Assembly: GCF_032854445.1 (NCBI RefSeq)
Contig: NC_088301.1
Location: 43,201,187-43,265,186 of the forward strand
Direction: 5' to 3'
DNA: 64,000 nucleotides
Source: Liolophura sinensis
Taxonomy: Eukaryota > Mollusca > Polyplacophora > Chitonida > Chitonidae
Below the pieces are notes generated by a model, which saw nothing but the letters and a program-made list of their open reading frames with translations, was not told the origin of the DNA and did not search any database. Shown here piece after piece: positions 49,483 to 61,400 of the stretch. A program made the position numbers and the translations under genes. Position 1 is the first letter of the stretch. Every line of letters begins with the position of its first letter.

Positions 49483-52400
49483 GTAAAACTTAATTTATGC
49501 TTATAAACATATTTAAGTCAACATATACAGCTTTCAGTTTCACCGGCGAATGGCAACAACAACAACGAACCTGACGCAACTCTGAAAAATCAAAGTTTTC
49601 TCGTTAATCATAATGTAAGTTTAGATAGATTTTGTTTGTTTCATAATTATCAGTACTAATTGTCTTCGTATATTCATAACTTTGAGCATTGATGTTCCTT
49701 GCAAGGACCAGGAGGTGAAAAATAACACAGTTAGGCCTAAATGGGCGAACTGCATATATTTGCCGATTTCTGAAGTTTAAATGACGGTACTACAGGACAA
49801 TTAAACAGTCATATTTGAAGGTTATGCACATTCTGATTACTTTTCCAGTATTTTTATCTATTTTACCTAAAATCCATATTTATCATTTTTCCTGTCAAAA
49901 TTTTATTCAAGGCCTATCTTGCCTTGTAAATTCGATTTGTTTTCACGTCCAATGTTGTTGATTGGCTCAGAGCTGCTATGACATCACTTCAAAAACTATG
50001 AATTATTAGAATCCAGTGGATCAACCCCTACTTGCCAATGTCATTGACTCCCTAGTTTCAGAATGTAACCCCCAATGTGTTGGATTGACATTAAGGAACA
50101 TTTACCGCTGTTCACACTGGCATTAAGTCTTCCCTAGTATTAGGCCGCTGTCTCCAACAACTTAATAGGTAGAGCGTCTGCTTCTGGGGTGGCAGATCCA
50201 GGGTCAATCCATGATTGAGTCACGCCTAAAACCTTAAAAGAGTTAACTTCCTCGCTTGGCGTTCAGCATGAAGGGGATAGTGCAGCGACTGGTTGACCCA
50301 TATCAGTATAATAATACTTGCCTTTGGTAAGGCGTCTCAGTGAAGCAGGGCTAGATCAAAGAGCGGTTAAAATCCACCCTGCGACAAGGATGCACATTAC
50401 ATGCGCTCTAAGGATTCCTTCATTGTCATATGACTGAGAAATTTTTAAGAAAGATGTTAAGCCCCAAGCACTCTCACTCACTCCCCAGTATTAACTGTGA
50501 ACCATGTGATCTCTGTATTAAACTAACGTGATGTGAGACTTGCTGAACTAAAATGGTCCATTGCAGACCCTAAAAATGTACTTTTTATTGCCATAGACTA
50601 ATTTTGATTAGGCCACCGTAAGATGAGGTTAGTTAATTATGCAACATGCGAACAGCGGTAAATGTTCTTTACCATCAATCTGACAAATTTGGGGCCGTTT
50701 CTCTCCAAACTCTTGCAGTTGTATTGCTTGTTTTCATTCCACAACTATTTCACTCACCACTACTGATTTCTTTAATTCAATTATATCAACAATCTTCCAC
50801 GCGACAAAACGTTAACAACCTAAAACAAAACAATGCATGGAAGATATATTTTTGGTACAGGAGTACAGTTTAAATGAAATAGGTAACTGTAGGTGTTGAT
50901 CTCCATCAGCCAGTTCTTCCACCTGATATTGAAAAGAAATGTTAAATCGCATGTCTATCCATTTTACGAACTACTTCTTGGCTTGTCACTCAAAACCTAG
51001 CATCTGGCAGCATTTTACAGTACCCACAGAAAAACTGAACTGTCAACATGCAAGTTAATTATACAACCTTCTTACCAGGATGAATGTACATGTTTTTTCT
51101 CCCATCCTCTCGTGGCAAATACATTTATTAAAACTAAATTTTTAAAAAATCAAGGAAAAGAAGAATAGGAAGTTTTCCATTAAATGCTTTGTGTGAAGTC
51201 AGAACTATGAACTAGTCATATTGGATCATCTTTGAAAAATTCTACATGTGTAGTACAAGATATAATTTGTACAAAGTATTGACATGAGTCCCCTTTAGGG
51301 AAAGTACTGCATGCAGTAAGTTTTCTAGAACTTCTTCCTATCCCATTGTGTATAACAGTGACACAATAAAATATGTTCATTTCCATGTGTTTGGGAATGT
51401 TTATTTCAGGCTCAGAAAAAGTACCAAAGATGGTCTTGACAAAGACATGGGAAAGCTTTTATACCACATTGCTACAAAACTGAAAACTCAGATCAAACAG
51501 CACCAAGCCAAGTTAGTGGAATATGTTGCCACACGAAAGATTAAATCTGAGAACCAGCTTAATGGTAAAGAACCGTTTCCTTTGTTAATGATAATGTAAT
51601 GTGGAATCAATTTATTTTGTGTTTTGTTCGTGTATAATTTAGAACAAGTATATTTACAAAGGGGAAAATTGTGGTAATAAATCTAAGTTATGAACAAGTG
51701 TGTTCAAACAGGCTATAAAATTGTGCCTACTTAGTGAGTGTAATTATATATACGTGTACTTTCTGTTTTAGTGATTTGTGTCCTAACACTGACAATTCCT
51801 AAGTAGCACATTATAGTCCAGTTTTGTTTTTAGAAGACTCAATAAGTTCTTCAGTTTTGTGGTGTCTTTAAAGTAATTGCAATAAATTTCATAAATATGG
51901 CATAGCTATTGCCATTTGAGGATGGAATGTGGACTAAAAAGTAAAGGGCTTATGAGTATAAATCCAGTAGTTTTCAGTGGACTTCCTTGTAATTTAGTAG
52001 ATATGTTGAGAAATATTCTAGTATTCACTGAATAATTTCAAAAATTCTTGCTGTTGAAAATGAAACCTGGAATTTGCAGCATTTTCTTAATATACATTAA
52101 GAGGAAATGATGGAAATAGACATTCACTGTTTTGCGTTGTGTGTGGCTTTGTTGTAAGCTGCCATGGATTACCTCTTGTCTAACCCCCTGGAACCTGTGG
52201 ATGTCAAACAGCTGGAGTCTGCATGTGGAGTGGGTGTTTTCATAACACCTGACCAGATAGAAGCTGCAGTAAGTAGTCTTTCAGTTACATTTACACAGTC
52301 AATTAAATAAAGGTCAAATATCTGAATTTTTTTTTTCTTTTGTATCGTTTAGTGGTGATTTAAATATTGTGTGACATTACCTGTGTGGTTGCACATTTGT

Positions 52401-55400
52401 TAAACTAATATCTGATAAAAACAGTGAACGTTTGAATATACTTCAGATTATTCATGAAACTAGTGTCATTTTATCAGAATATATTAAGATGTGCTTCATA
52501 ATTAAGCATATGGGAAGAGTGCAAAATTATTGACTATGCAATTTTGTAGTGATGCAAAAGTATTTGCAGAAAATCCGCTACTAATATCGAGCCTGACCAA
52601 AGAAGCTCAATGGTTTGTTACTAGCGAACTACTAGCTCACCTCTTGCACACAAGAAGCTCACTAGTAGCAGGCTTTGTCATTTGGCTTCCCTCTATTGAA
52701 TCTACGTCAGCTGAGTTACTGCAGTAGTTTATGCATGGTGATTACTGACCAGCAACTCAATAAAGGCAAACATCTAGCAGACGACTGGCACACGGGTGGT
52801 CTGCCTGCATGGCCTTTATGCCAGTTCTGAAGGTTGTGTCGTTTTGCACAGCTGACACTAGGACTATGTCGAGCTGCACTGAGTGATAGGGGTGCAGACA
52901 AAAGTCAGTCTAGTGATTCAATAAATTCTGTGCATAAACAATTCAGCTGTCAGATGCATATATGCCTTATTGCAAGTGACAAAACTTCATGAAATGATAA
53001 CATCTTTACAAAAACAAATTGAATTAATTGTACATGTATGTGATTTGTTTTTTCAGGTTGAAGAAGTGATAGGAAAATACAAATCTGAATTGATAGAAAA
53101 ACGTTACAAGTTCAACTCAGGAATTATTATGAGTAAGTAATATCTGGATACTAATGGCTGTTTCATAATGCATTTGATAGTGTAATTTGATAACAAAGGT
53201 TGAATAATTGCATGTATATAAACTTTACAGGATAAGGTCATAGTGGCTGTCTACTTTATGTCTGTAGTGCGTTTGACATGCCAAATGGCTTGTTATCCAC
53301 AGTGGACTACTGTATTAACCTCAGAAATTTACTGTACCAAGTTAATTCAAGCTGTAAGAAATCTTAACTTGAAAACATTTAAATATATTGTACATTATAG
53401 AAACATATGTTTTTTGTACTCTGCAGCTTTCTGTGAATAGTGCAGATTCCAAACTTTGTACATGTGTGTGTTAATTTTCATGGCAGGTGAAGCCAGAAAT
53501 AAATTGAAATGGGCTGATGGAAAATCAATCAAAAATGAAGTTGACATGCAAGTGAGTGGTATACGTACATACAGTCTGAATAGTTAGTTTTCTATTTTGG
53601 AATTGGATTGTATTGAAACAAACTGGAGACTTTCCTCTGTAATAATACAGAAATAAGTACTAACAGTATATATCCTTTGCAGTTTTTATGATGTGAAAAC
53701 AGGTTAAAAAATTTGCCTTCATAATATTGAAGTCAATTTAAGGCTCAGCTTCAAGACAAGTCTGATGCTTTGCAGTGTTGACATTCACAGTTTTTATATG
53801 CTGTGCTATTATATAACATACTATAATTTCCCATCGTTTCCCATGTATAGATTTAAGAGATTGGTCCATTGTGTCCTGTACCTGCCTATGGTGCCTTTCA
53901 TCTAGCTCTGCTCCACTTCTAAATGCCATTCAAATAACTCATGAATGTAGCATGGAATGTACTTTGATCAGTGAGTATTAAACTTTTCAACTTTAGGTTT
54001 TAGATTTGCTGGGTCCCAAAACTGAGGCTGATCTTAAGAAACCAGTGAAAGAAAGCAATAAGGTAACTAGAACAAGGCCATCTTTTAAACATTCTGTGTT
54101 GGGCATAGGCCTGCCCTGTCAGAAAAAACAGTCTGTGGATAAGGATTTTTTTTTCAGTGCTGGCTAATGAAAAAGATAGCGATTTTAAAGGAACTACCAT
54201 GGAGGGAATCAAAGTCTCAGTGTAATCTTTACATTAGAGTTTTTGTATTTTTAGTGATGGCCCAGTAAGTTACTATCACTTTATCTCTTGTATATACATG
54301 TATTGTAATGTATGATTCAGTTTTGAATTTCTCTGTGGTGGAGGGTGTTTCAGTATCTTGATTTTTGGTTTTTATTGTTTTATCTAATAATATCAGCTTA
54401 CTTTTGTTTATAACATTCGCATTTGACTTCATGTGTTTTTCAGGTGGTCAAAGGTGCTAAGCCGTTGAATGAAAATGCAGCAAAGAAGGTGGACGGTGAT
54501 ATAGTTGGATTAGAAAACAGTAAGCACTGTGTTGCAAATCCAATCCTCATGTAAAATTGTCTTAGTTTTGTACTTTTTAACCAAACAGGTTGTCTCATCT
54601 CTGTAAATTGTGCATTTCAATGGTCTCTTGTAGTGTAGATCTTAAGTTTCTAATTTTCTACTTCTGTGTTGTAGAATTTACCCCATTTCATGCAAGATTC
54701 AGGAATTTCAGTAAATGACTGTGTTACATAAATTTAAATTTAAATGTACAGTTATCTCCAAAGTTATCTGACAGAATTGTCATTGCGGCCTGTATCTATT
54801 TATAGTTATTGGTGCTGATGGAGAAGTGAAGAGTTTCATGGATTTGGTTGGAGATTCTGTGAAATTCCACAAGCCAGGTATTTTGAAATTTTTTGTTGCT
54901 AATTTATACATGTAAGATTCAAGTCTGATGTCCTAGCATGGCACTGTACTGTGTATGTCAGTACAATAAAACTCAACCAAGAAAATATTGGATATTTACA
55001 GTAATTTATCATCACAGCTACTCTTGTTCTTCAACTCCCTACACAATCAATAATTTGTAACATTCTAAGAGAACCATGGGGTGGAGAGAAATAATTTGCA
55101 CAGTTTTATGAAGCTTGCACCTTTTATGACACGAACAAATCATTTTAACTTCACTTTCATAGTAATTGTAAAATTTAAGAGGTTGAAGATTTACCAGTGG
55201 CTGTATATTAGGGGAACTGGTCTACTGCCCAATCACAAGTCTTCCCCTGTAACAGTTTGTTAGACATTACTGGTGTACATTATAATTAGCAGAAATTTAA
55301 ATTGCATTTTTGGTGTAGTTAAGCAGACATCCGGAAAGACAGATCAGTGTTGTCTACATTGCTTATGCATTTATTGTGCCATTGATCACTTTTGCTCAGT

Positions 55401-58400
55401 TACAGTTTACAAGTACATTCCTTGAAAGTTTTGAAAGATATTTTGAATTAGATATCACGTTTCTTCAAGTTAGATATGTAGGTAGTGGATTTGGAGTTTT
55501 GTTGATTCTGCAGGTGAGAACTACAAAACAGATGGCTATGTAATCACACCCAACACAATGGATGCCTTGAAGGCACATCTTAAGAGGACTGGAGGAAAGG
55601 TGGGTTGACATTGTAGTATGTTTTACTGTTTATTGGAAACAAGATGTTTCTTAATAGTGACCACTTCGATAGCCTAATGGGTGGAGCGTCCTCCTGGAAG
55701 TCGGGAGAGTGCAGGATTAAACCTGGGTTGGGTCAACCCGAAGACTTAAAAAATGGTACTTGATGCCGTCTTGCTCGACTTGATGCTGTCTTGCTCGACC
55801 GCTCAGCACTGAGAGGTTCGACTGGTTGGCCCGGTGTCTGTATAATGTGACTGTGTGGGGTGTCATGTCTGACGTCATCAACATGATACTTCAGTGGCCA
55901 CATCACTTTGGCGGCATGGACTCACCCTGCCACAAGAAGCTGGGTGGTGTTAATATGTACACACACTTAATGACTCTTCGTCGTCTTGTGACTGAAAAAT
56001 TGTTAAGTACGACATTAAACCCCAAACAAATATATAATATACTTCCTCATAGCGAAAGGGACTTTGACAGGTGTTGGTATGTCTGTCAGCTAATATGGAG
56101 AGTAGTAAAGCTTTAATTCATCCTTGCAAAATGCTAACATTCATATATAATAGGGCAACTACAGAAAAGATTGATATAAGCTTTTATTCATCTTACCCTC
56201 AGATTATGACTGAATTACTGTAATTACTTTATTGAAAATATCCACTGTTGACTTTTCAGTTGGAGTGGTAGTTCATGAGCATTTTAATTACAATTTATAT
56301 ATGTATCGTATGGAAACTATGATAGAAATTAAGTTGAAATTAAGTAAGGTTTACTCTAAATGTAGACATATAAAATGATGTCTCATTGTTGTCTAATTTT
56401 AACCAGTGAGAGTGTTTTTTCTGCCCTAGGTTATGACTAGGTTCCCACCAGAGCCTAATGGAATCCTCCACATTGGACATGCCAAGGCCATCAATTTCAA
56501 TTTTTGGCTATGCAAAGGTAATTTGATCATAAAATGTGAATTGAAATACTGTATAATGAAAAGAGAACTCCCAAATAACCTGAGACCATTGAAGAAGAAG
56601 AATTTCTGTGTAAATTATTTTGTCTTGTTATTAAATTCCCTATGTTCATGAAAAGAAGCTGCTTCATGACCTGAAATGAACAAGACCAAATACTCCTTCA
56701 TTACTTGAAATGAACAAAGCGAAATCTGCTTAATTATTTCAAATAAAAGAGTCACATCTGATTCAGTACTTGAAATAATCCCATTTTCATAATACATAAG
56801 TTAAGTTTCCAATGTATCAAGTAAAATACAAGTACTTATATAAATGAAATGTATAAATCACAGATGTGCACTGTTCTGTTGGTTTCGTTTTCTTTCTATA
56901 GGCAAATGACGGAGGTGTTACCTGAGGTATGACGACACAAATCCCGAGAAAGAGGAGGAGAAATTCTTCAGGGGAATTGCAGACATGGTCAGCTGGCTAG
57001 GTAGGCTATTCTTGCTAATCTGTTCAACAGAAAGAACTTCAGTCATTTGGTTAGGAAAGTTTTTTAACATGTATCTTCATACTCATAGCTGTCTTAATGT
57101 CTTCCTTTTTGTTTTATTTTATTGGTCCCTATATTATGCAAAGATCTTATATTTTGAAAGTCATTCATTGGGCCACCGATCAAATAAATAAATCATTCAT
57201 TGGACCTTTTAACTTAAAAGACACTGTTTAGTTTATCTGTTCATTTGTATAGACAGAAAGAACTGTTTAGTGGATATGTGTAATAGAATCAGTGTTAAGG
57301 TAAATGTTTCAGTGCACCATGTATTGAGCTGAGGTTTAGTATTCATGTGTCTTGTACAAGGGAGATCTTAGGTGGCTGTGCTACCAGATCTCAGTTACAC
57401 TTAGATAGCATGTATGCATGTTTTGAGGGCTGATTTCTTAAGTGTTATTGATTGGATTTCAAATCTACATCAACTTTTGACAAACTCTTCTGTGGCTCGG
57501 TATAGGGAAACTCCTAACAAATCAGGCAACAGACCAAGCTGCTCAAAGGTTTTGTTTGATGTTCTCTACCAATTAATCTGAACACTGGTTAAGGAAAACA
57601 AAAGCACCAGTGTAATGTGGAACACGGCTTTTCAGGCTACAAACCTTGGAAGGTGACTCATGCATCTGACAACTTCGACAAGCTGTACGAGTGTGCTGTG
57701 GAACTGATCAGGCGAGGACATGCATACGTCTGTCACATGAAGGCAGAAGACCTAAAGGGGCACAACCCACCTGACTCACCATGGAGAAATCGACCTATAG
57801 AAGAGTCCCTCAGGCTATTTGAGGTATGGGTCATTTCCTGTCAGATAAGATACTCATTTTCGAGAAAAAAGTCGCTCACAATAAATTTTGATTCAGATAT
57901 AAACTCTAAAGACAAAAAAGGAAGTGGAACCTATGTGTGTTTATTTTAGACATTCATCCCTTTATTGAAATTCATGTCTTGAACCATTAATTTAGAAAAC
58001 AGAAGAGTACTAACGCCAATTTCTCTGTATTTGTGTTAGCAGTCTTCCACAAAAACTGTGTAAAGTCCTCTCCAGTTTTGTGTGTGAAATTGAGGAATTC
58101 AATTTTGGAAATAACTTGTTACAAGTTTGTCTGTGTATTGAAAAATGTTCAAGTAAAATTGAATTCAGTGGTAATAATTTTGTCTTCCTGAAAGTCACAT
58201 TGGGATGCAACTTTATTACAATCAGGATATGAAAAATGGAAAGTTTGATGAGGGAGAAGTGACCTTGAGAATGAAGACGACCTTGGAGGAGGGGAAGAAA
58301 GACCCTGTTGCTTACAGGATAAAGTTCACCCCTCATCACAGATCAGGGGACAAATGGTAGGTTCTGGTCTTTTGCTCATTTATGAAGAATGTAAACTTGA

Positions 58401-61400
58401 CTAAAATTTGTATCATGCCGTAGACATAAAATTTTGTTTGTAGAGCTTTCACTGGCAGGGAGCACTCTTGATTGCATTCACAAATGGAATTCATAAATAT
58501 AGAGCCTGAAATGTTTTCAGCACTTTTGCCCCTCTCTTTGTTTGACAGGTGTATTTACCCTACTTATGACTTCACCCACTGCCTCTGTGACTCCATCGAG
58601 GACATAAGCCACTCACTTTGTACAAAAGAGTTTCAATCCAGGTAAGCATGCTCTTAAAATTTTGACAAAACTGATCTCCAAGTCTGTAAAAAGTTTGAGA
58701 AATTTAAGATTTGATAAACAGATTGCTTGGTTTGTTGCTGATAAAATTTCATGAAAGACAGATGGAATTTCTAGTCACAAATAGTTTTAATCAATGACTT
58801 GTGCTAAGTAAAAATGTTAAATTCTACCATATTCTGTAAGTTTTCATGTCATCTTCCACTCAGGCCACTTCAGTTAATGGCCTGTCAGCTAAAAGACAGT
58901 CCACAGTTAAAGATTTGACTGACTGACTGACTAGCCAGAAGATTGGGCAACTTATAGAGCTGGTCATAAAAAAGCCATAAAAAAAAAAAAAACAGGCCAA
59001 TACTGATAATTTCAACCAATTGTGCTTTCATTATGTTTCAGACGATCATCCTACTACTGGTTATGTAATGTATTGGATATGTACTGCCCTGTGCAGTGGG
59101 AGTATGGCAGGCTGAATCTTAACTACACGGTTGTCTCAAAACGAAAAATAGGCAAACTTATAGAAAAAGGATTTGTAAGGTATGTACGTTATAAGTATAG
59201 TCCCAGCATATTACATTCTTTCCTTTATACATTTCTTTAATATTTTTTGACAGTATCAGTTTTTATGGCTCTTGCTGGCATATTCGTCTAAAGCACAGTT
59301 TTTGCTGCAGTCAGTCAACTTTTGACATGTATCATTTCAATACTAGAGGTTTGTCAGACACCTAAACCTTACTGCTTTCATGTGCTTGAAATAATTTGAA
59401 GTGCACAGCAAAAGCTCAATAAATAAATAAATAAAACTCTTTATACACCTGTTCAGGAATACAAATGTCGAGATAACCAATGAGTTTTAACAAGCATTTC
59501 ATTAGATGCTTAAAAGATGTTCTCTCACAGCTTGGAGCAGAACTTTCTTTTACCTGTGTGTCATGAAAAGGCTGAACTTTGCATGTATTTGTTCTGCACA
59601 GAGATTGGGATGACCCTCGACTTTTCACCCTGACAGCTCTCAGACGCCGGGGATTTCCCCCAGAGGCTATTAACTTATTCTGTGCAAAGGTAGGTGGTGT
59701 AGTGTTGACTGACTGCTCTTCAGTGTTAAACCTGAAGTTGTACCATGTTATCAGTACATAAAATGTAACATGTTNNNNNNNNNNNNNNNNNNNNNNNNNN
59801 NNNNNNNNNNNNNNNNNNNNNNNNNNNNNNNNNNNNNNNNNNNNNNNNNNNNNNNNNNNNNNNNNNNNNNNNNNNNNNNNNNNNNNNNNNNNNNNNNNNN
59901 NNNNNNNNNNNNNNNNNNNNNNNNNNNNNNNNNNNNNNNNNNNNNNNNNNNNNNNNNNNNNNNNNNNNNNNNNNATATTCTGCCTTGTTAAATAATAAGT
60001 GTGTATTTATTAACTTGGCTTGATGAGGAAGAAGTAGAGAATAGGTACAGCCACAAATAATTACACAGCTTTGTATCTGAAACTGGAAGCAAGGCCTTTT
60101 AAAGTGCTATATTTTTATTCATTTATTTATTTATGTGACAATAGAGAAGGAAATGTGTGGACTCATGGGTTGGTTATAGATGTTACAACCTCCCCTTTCT
60201 ACTCACTAACTCATGAAGAGTTATCCCCCTACTCTCATCCACACAGGACCATGCTGGTAATGTCACTGAGCTGATCACAACCTGTAAAAAAACTTCCGAT
60301 AAAGAAAAGCCCAAAGGTTTCATCCACTGGGTGGCTAACCCTGTCACCTGTGAAGTCAGGCTCTATGAAAGACTGTAAGTATTCATTTATGAATGTACAG
60401 TAGGTTTCTCTTGGTCCTAACTTGCCCTGAAAGTAGCTGTTCCCAAGTTAATTTCAACTCATTAAGACTCAGCAAAAGCTGGAATTGTGGAAAGTGCCTG
60501 TCATGTATTCATAACAAGGGCCCATCATGTTAATGTCTCCGGTTAGATGAAGTGCTGTGGAGTGTAAAGATATCGTATCTGCCATTGATTAGTGTTCTTG
60601 TTTAATTTGTTTTAAATATGTTTTTTTTTTCTGTCATGGATATGGTCAGCCCTTTAGTTTGTTAATTGATGTAATGGAGGTAGACATTAATAGGACATTC
60701 CTTGTTGTATAATTACATCATATAGCAATTTAATCATAGTTACATCACAAGGCAATTTATTTTGTTACCTCAAATACATCTGTAAGGAAAGTGAATAGCA
60801 TGGAGGTAAGATTAATTTACACTTTGATGGGAACATTGTTATAAGTACGGTATCTTACAGAGCAGGCTTTAAAACAGATTAAAATGATAAACTGTGAAGC
60901 CACATGTTAAAATGTTGCTGTTTTTCGGGTCGTAGGTTTTATCACAAGCACCCAGAAGACCCAGAGGAGGTTCCTGGTGGATTCTTAACAGATGTTAATG
61001 TGGTAAGTTTGACTTTGCTTTAACTTTTCAGAAAAGCAACATATAAAAAGAAATAATTTTTGTCATCATTATGGAAAGAAACCGTCAGATTGGTTTCATA
61101 GTCTTTATTTTTATAACTATTCATCCATGAATATCCAACGTATCAGTTCTTTTTGCATGCCGTCCTGTGGTTCGTACTGTGGTTTAGCATTGTTCTTCCA
61201 TCCATCTGACTGATTGTCCGTCAGTCCGTGTGTTCGTCCATGGTCTTTGTGGCATTGACCCCATGTCTACAGAACTGATTCACTTATTGTACAGAAGCCT
61301 TTCATTGAAAATCCATGCTCAACAGTGTATATTTGAGGTTCCAAACTAGTAAATCTATTCGTGACAGTGTATTTTAGGGTTCCAAACTCTAGTAAATCCA

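Noticed and set aside
50140-56040. tRNA-like A and B boxes as genuine tRNA genes
   Set aside because: There is no complete cloverleaf, the bodies are long, and each ends in the tail of a repeated family, so these are SINEs.
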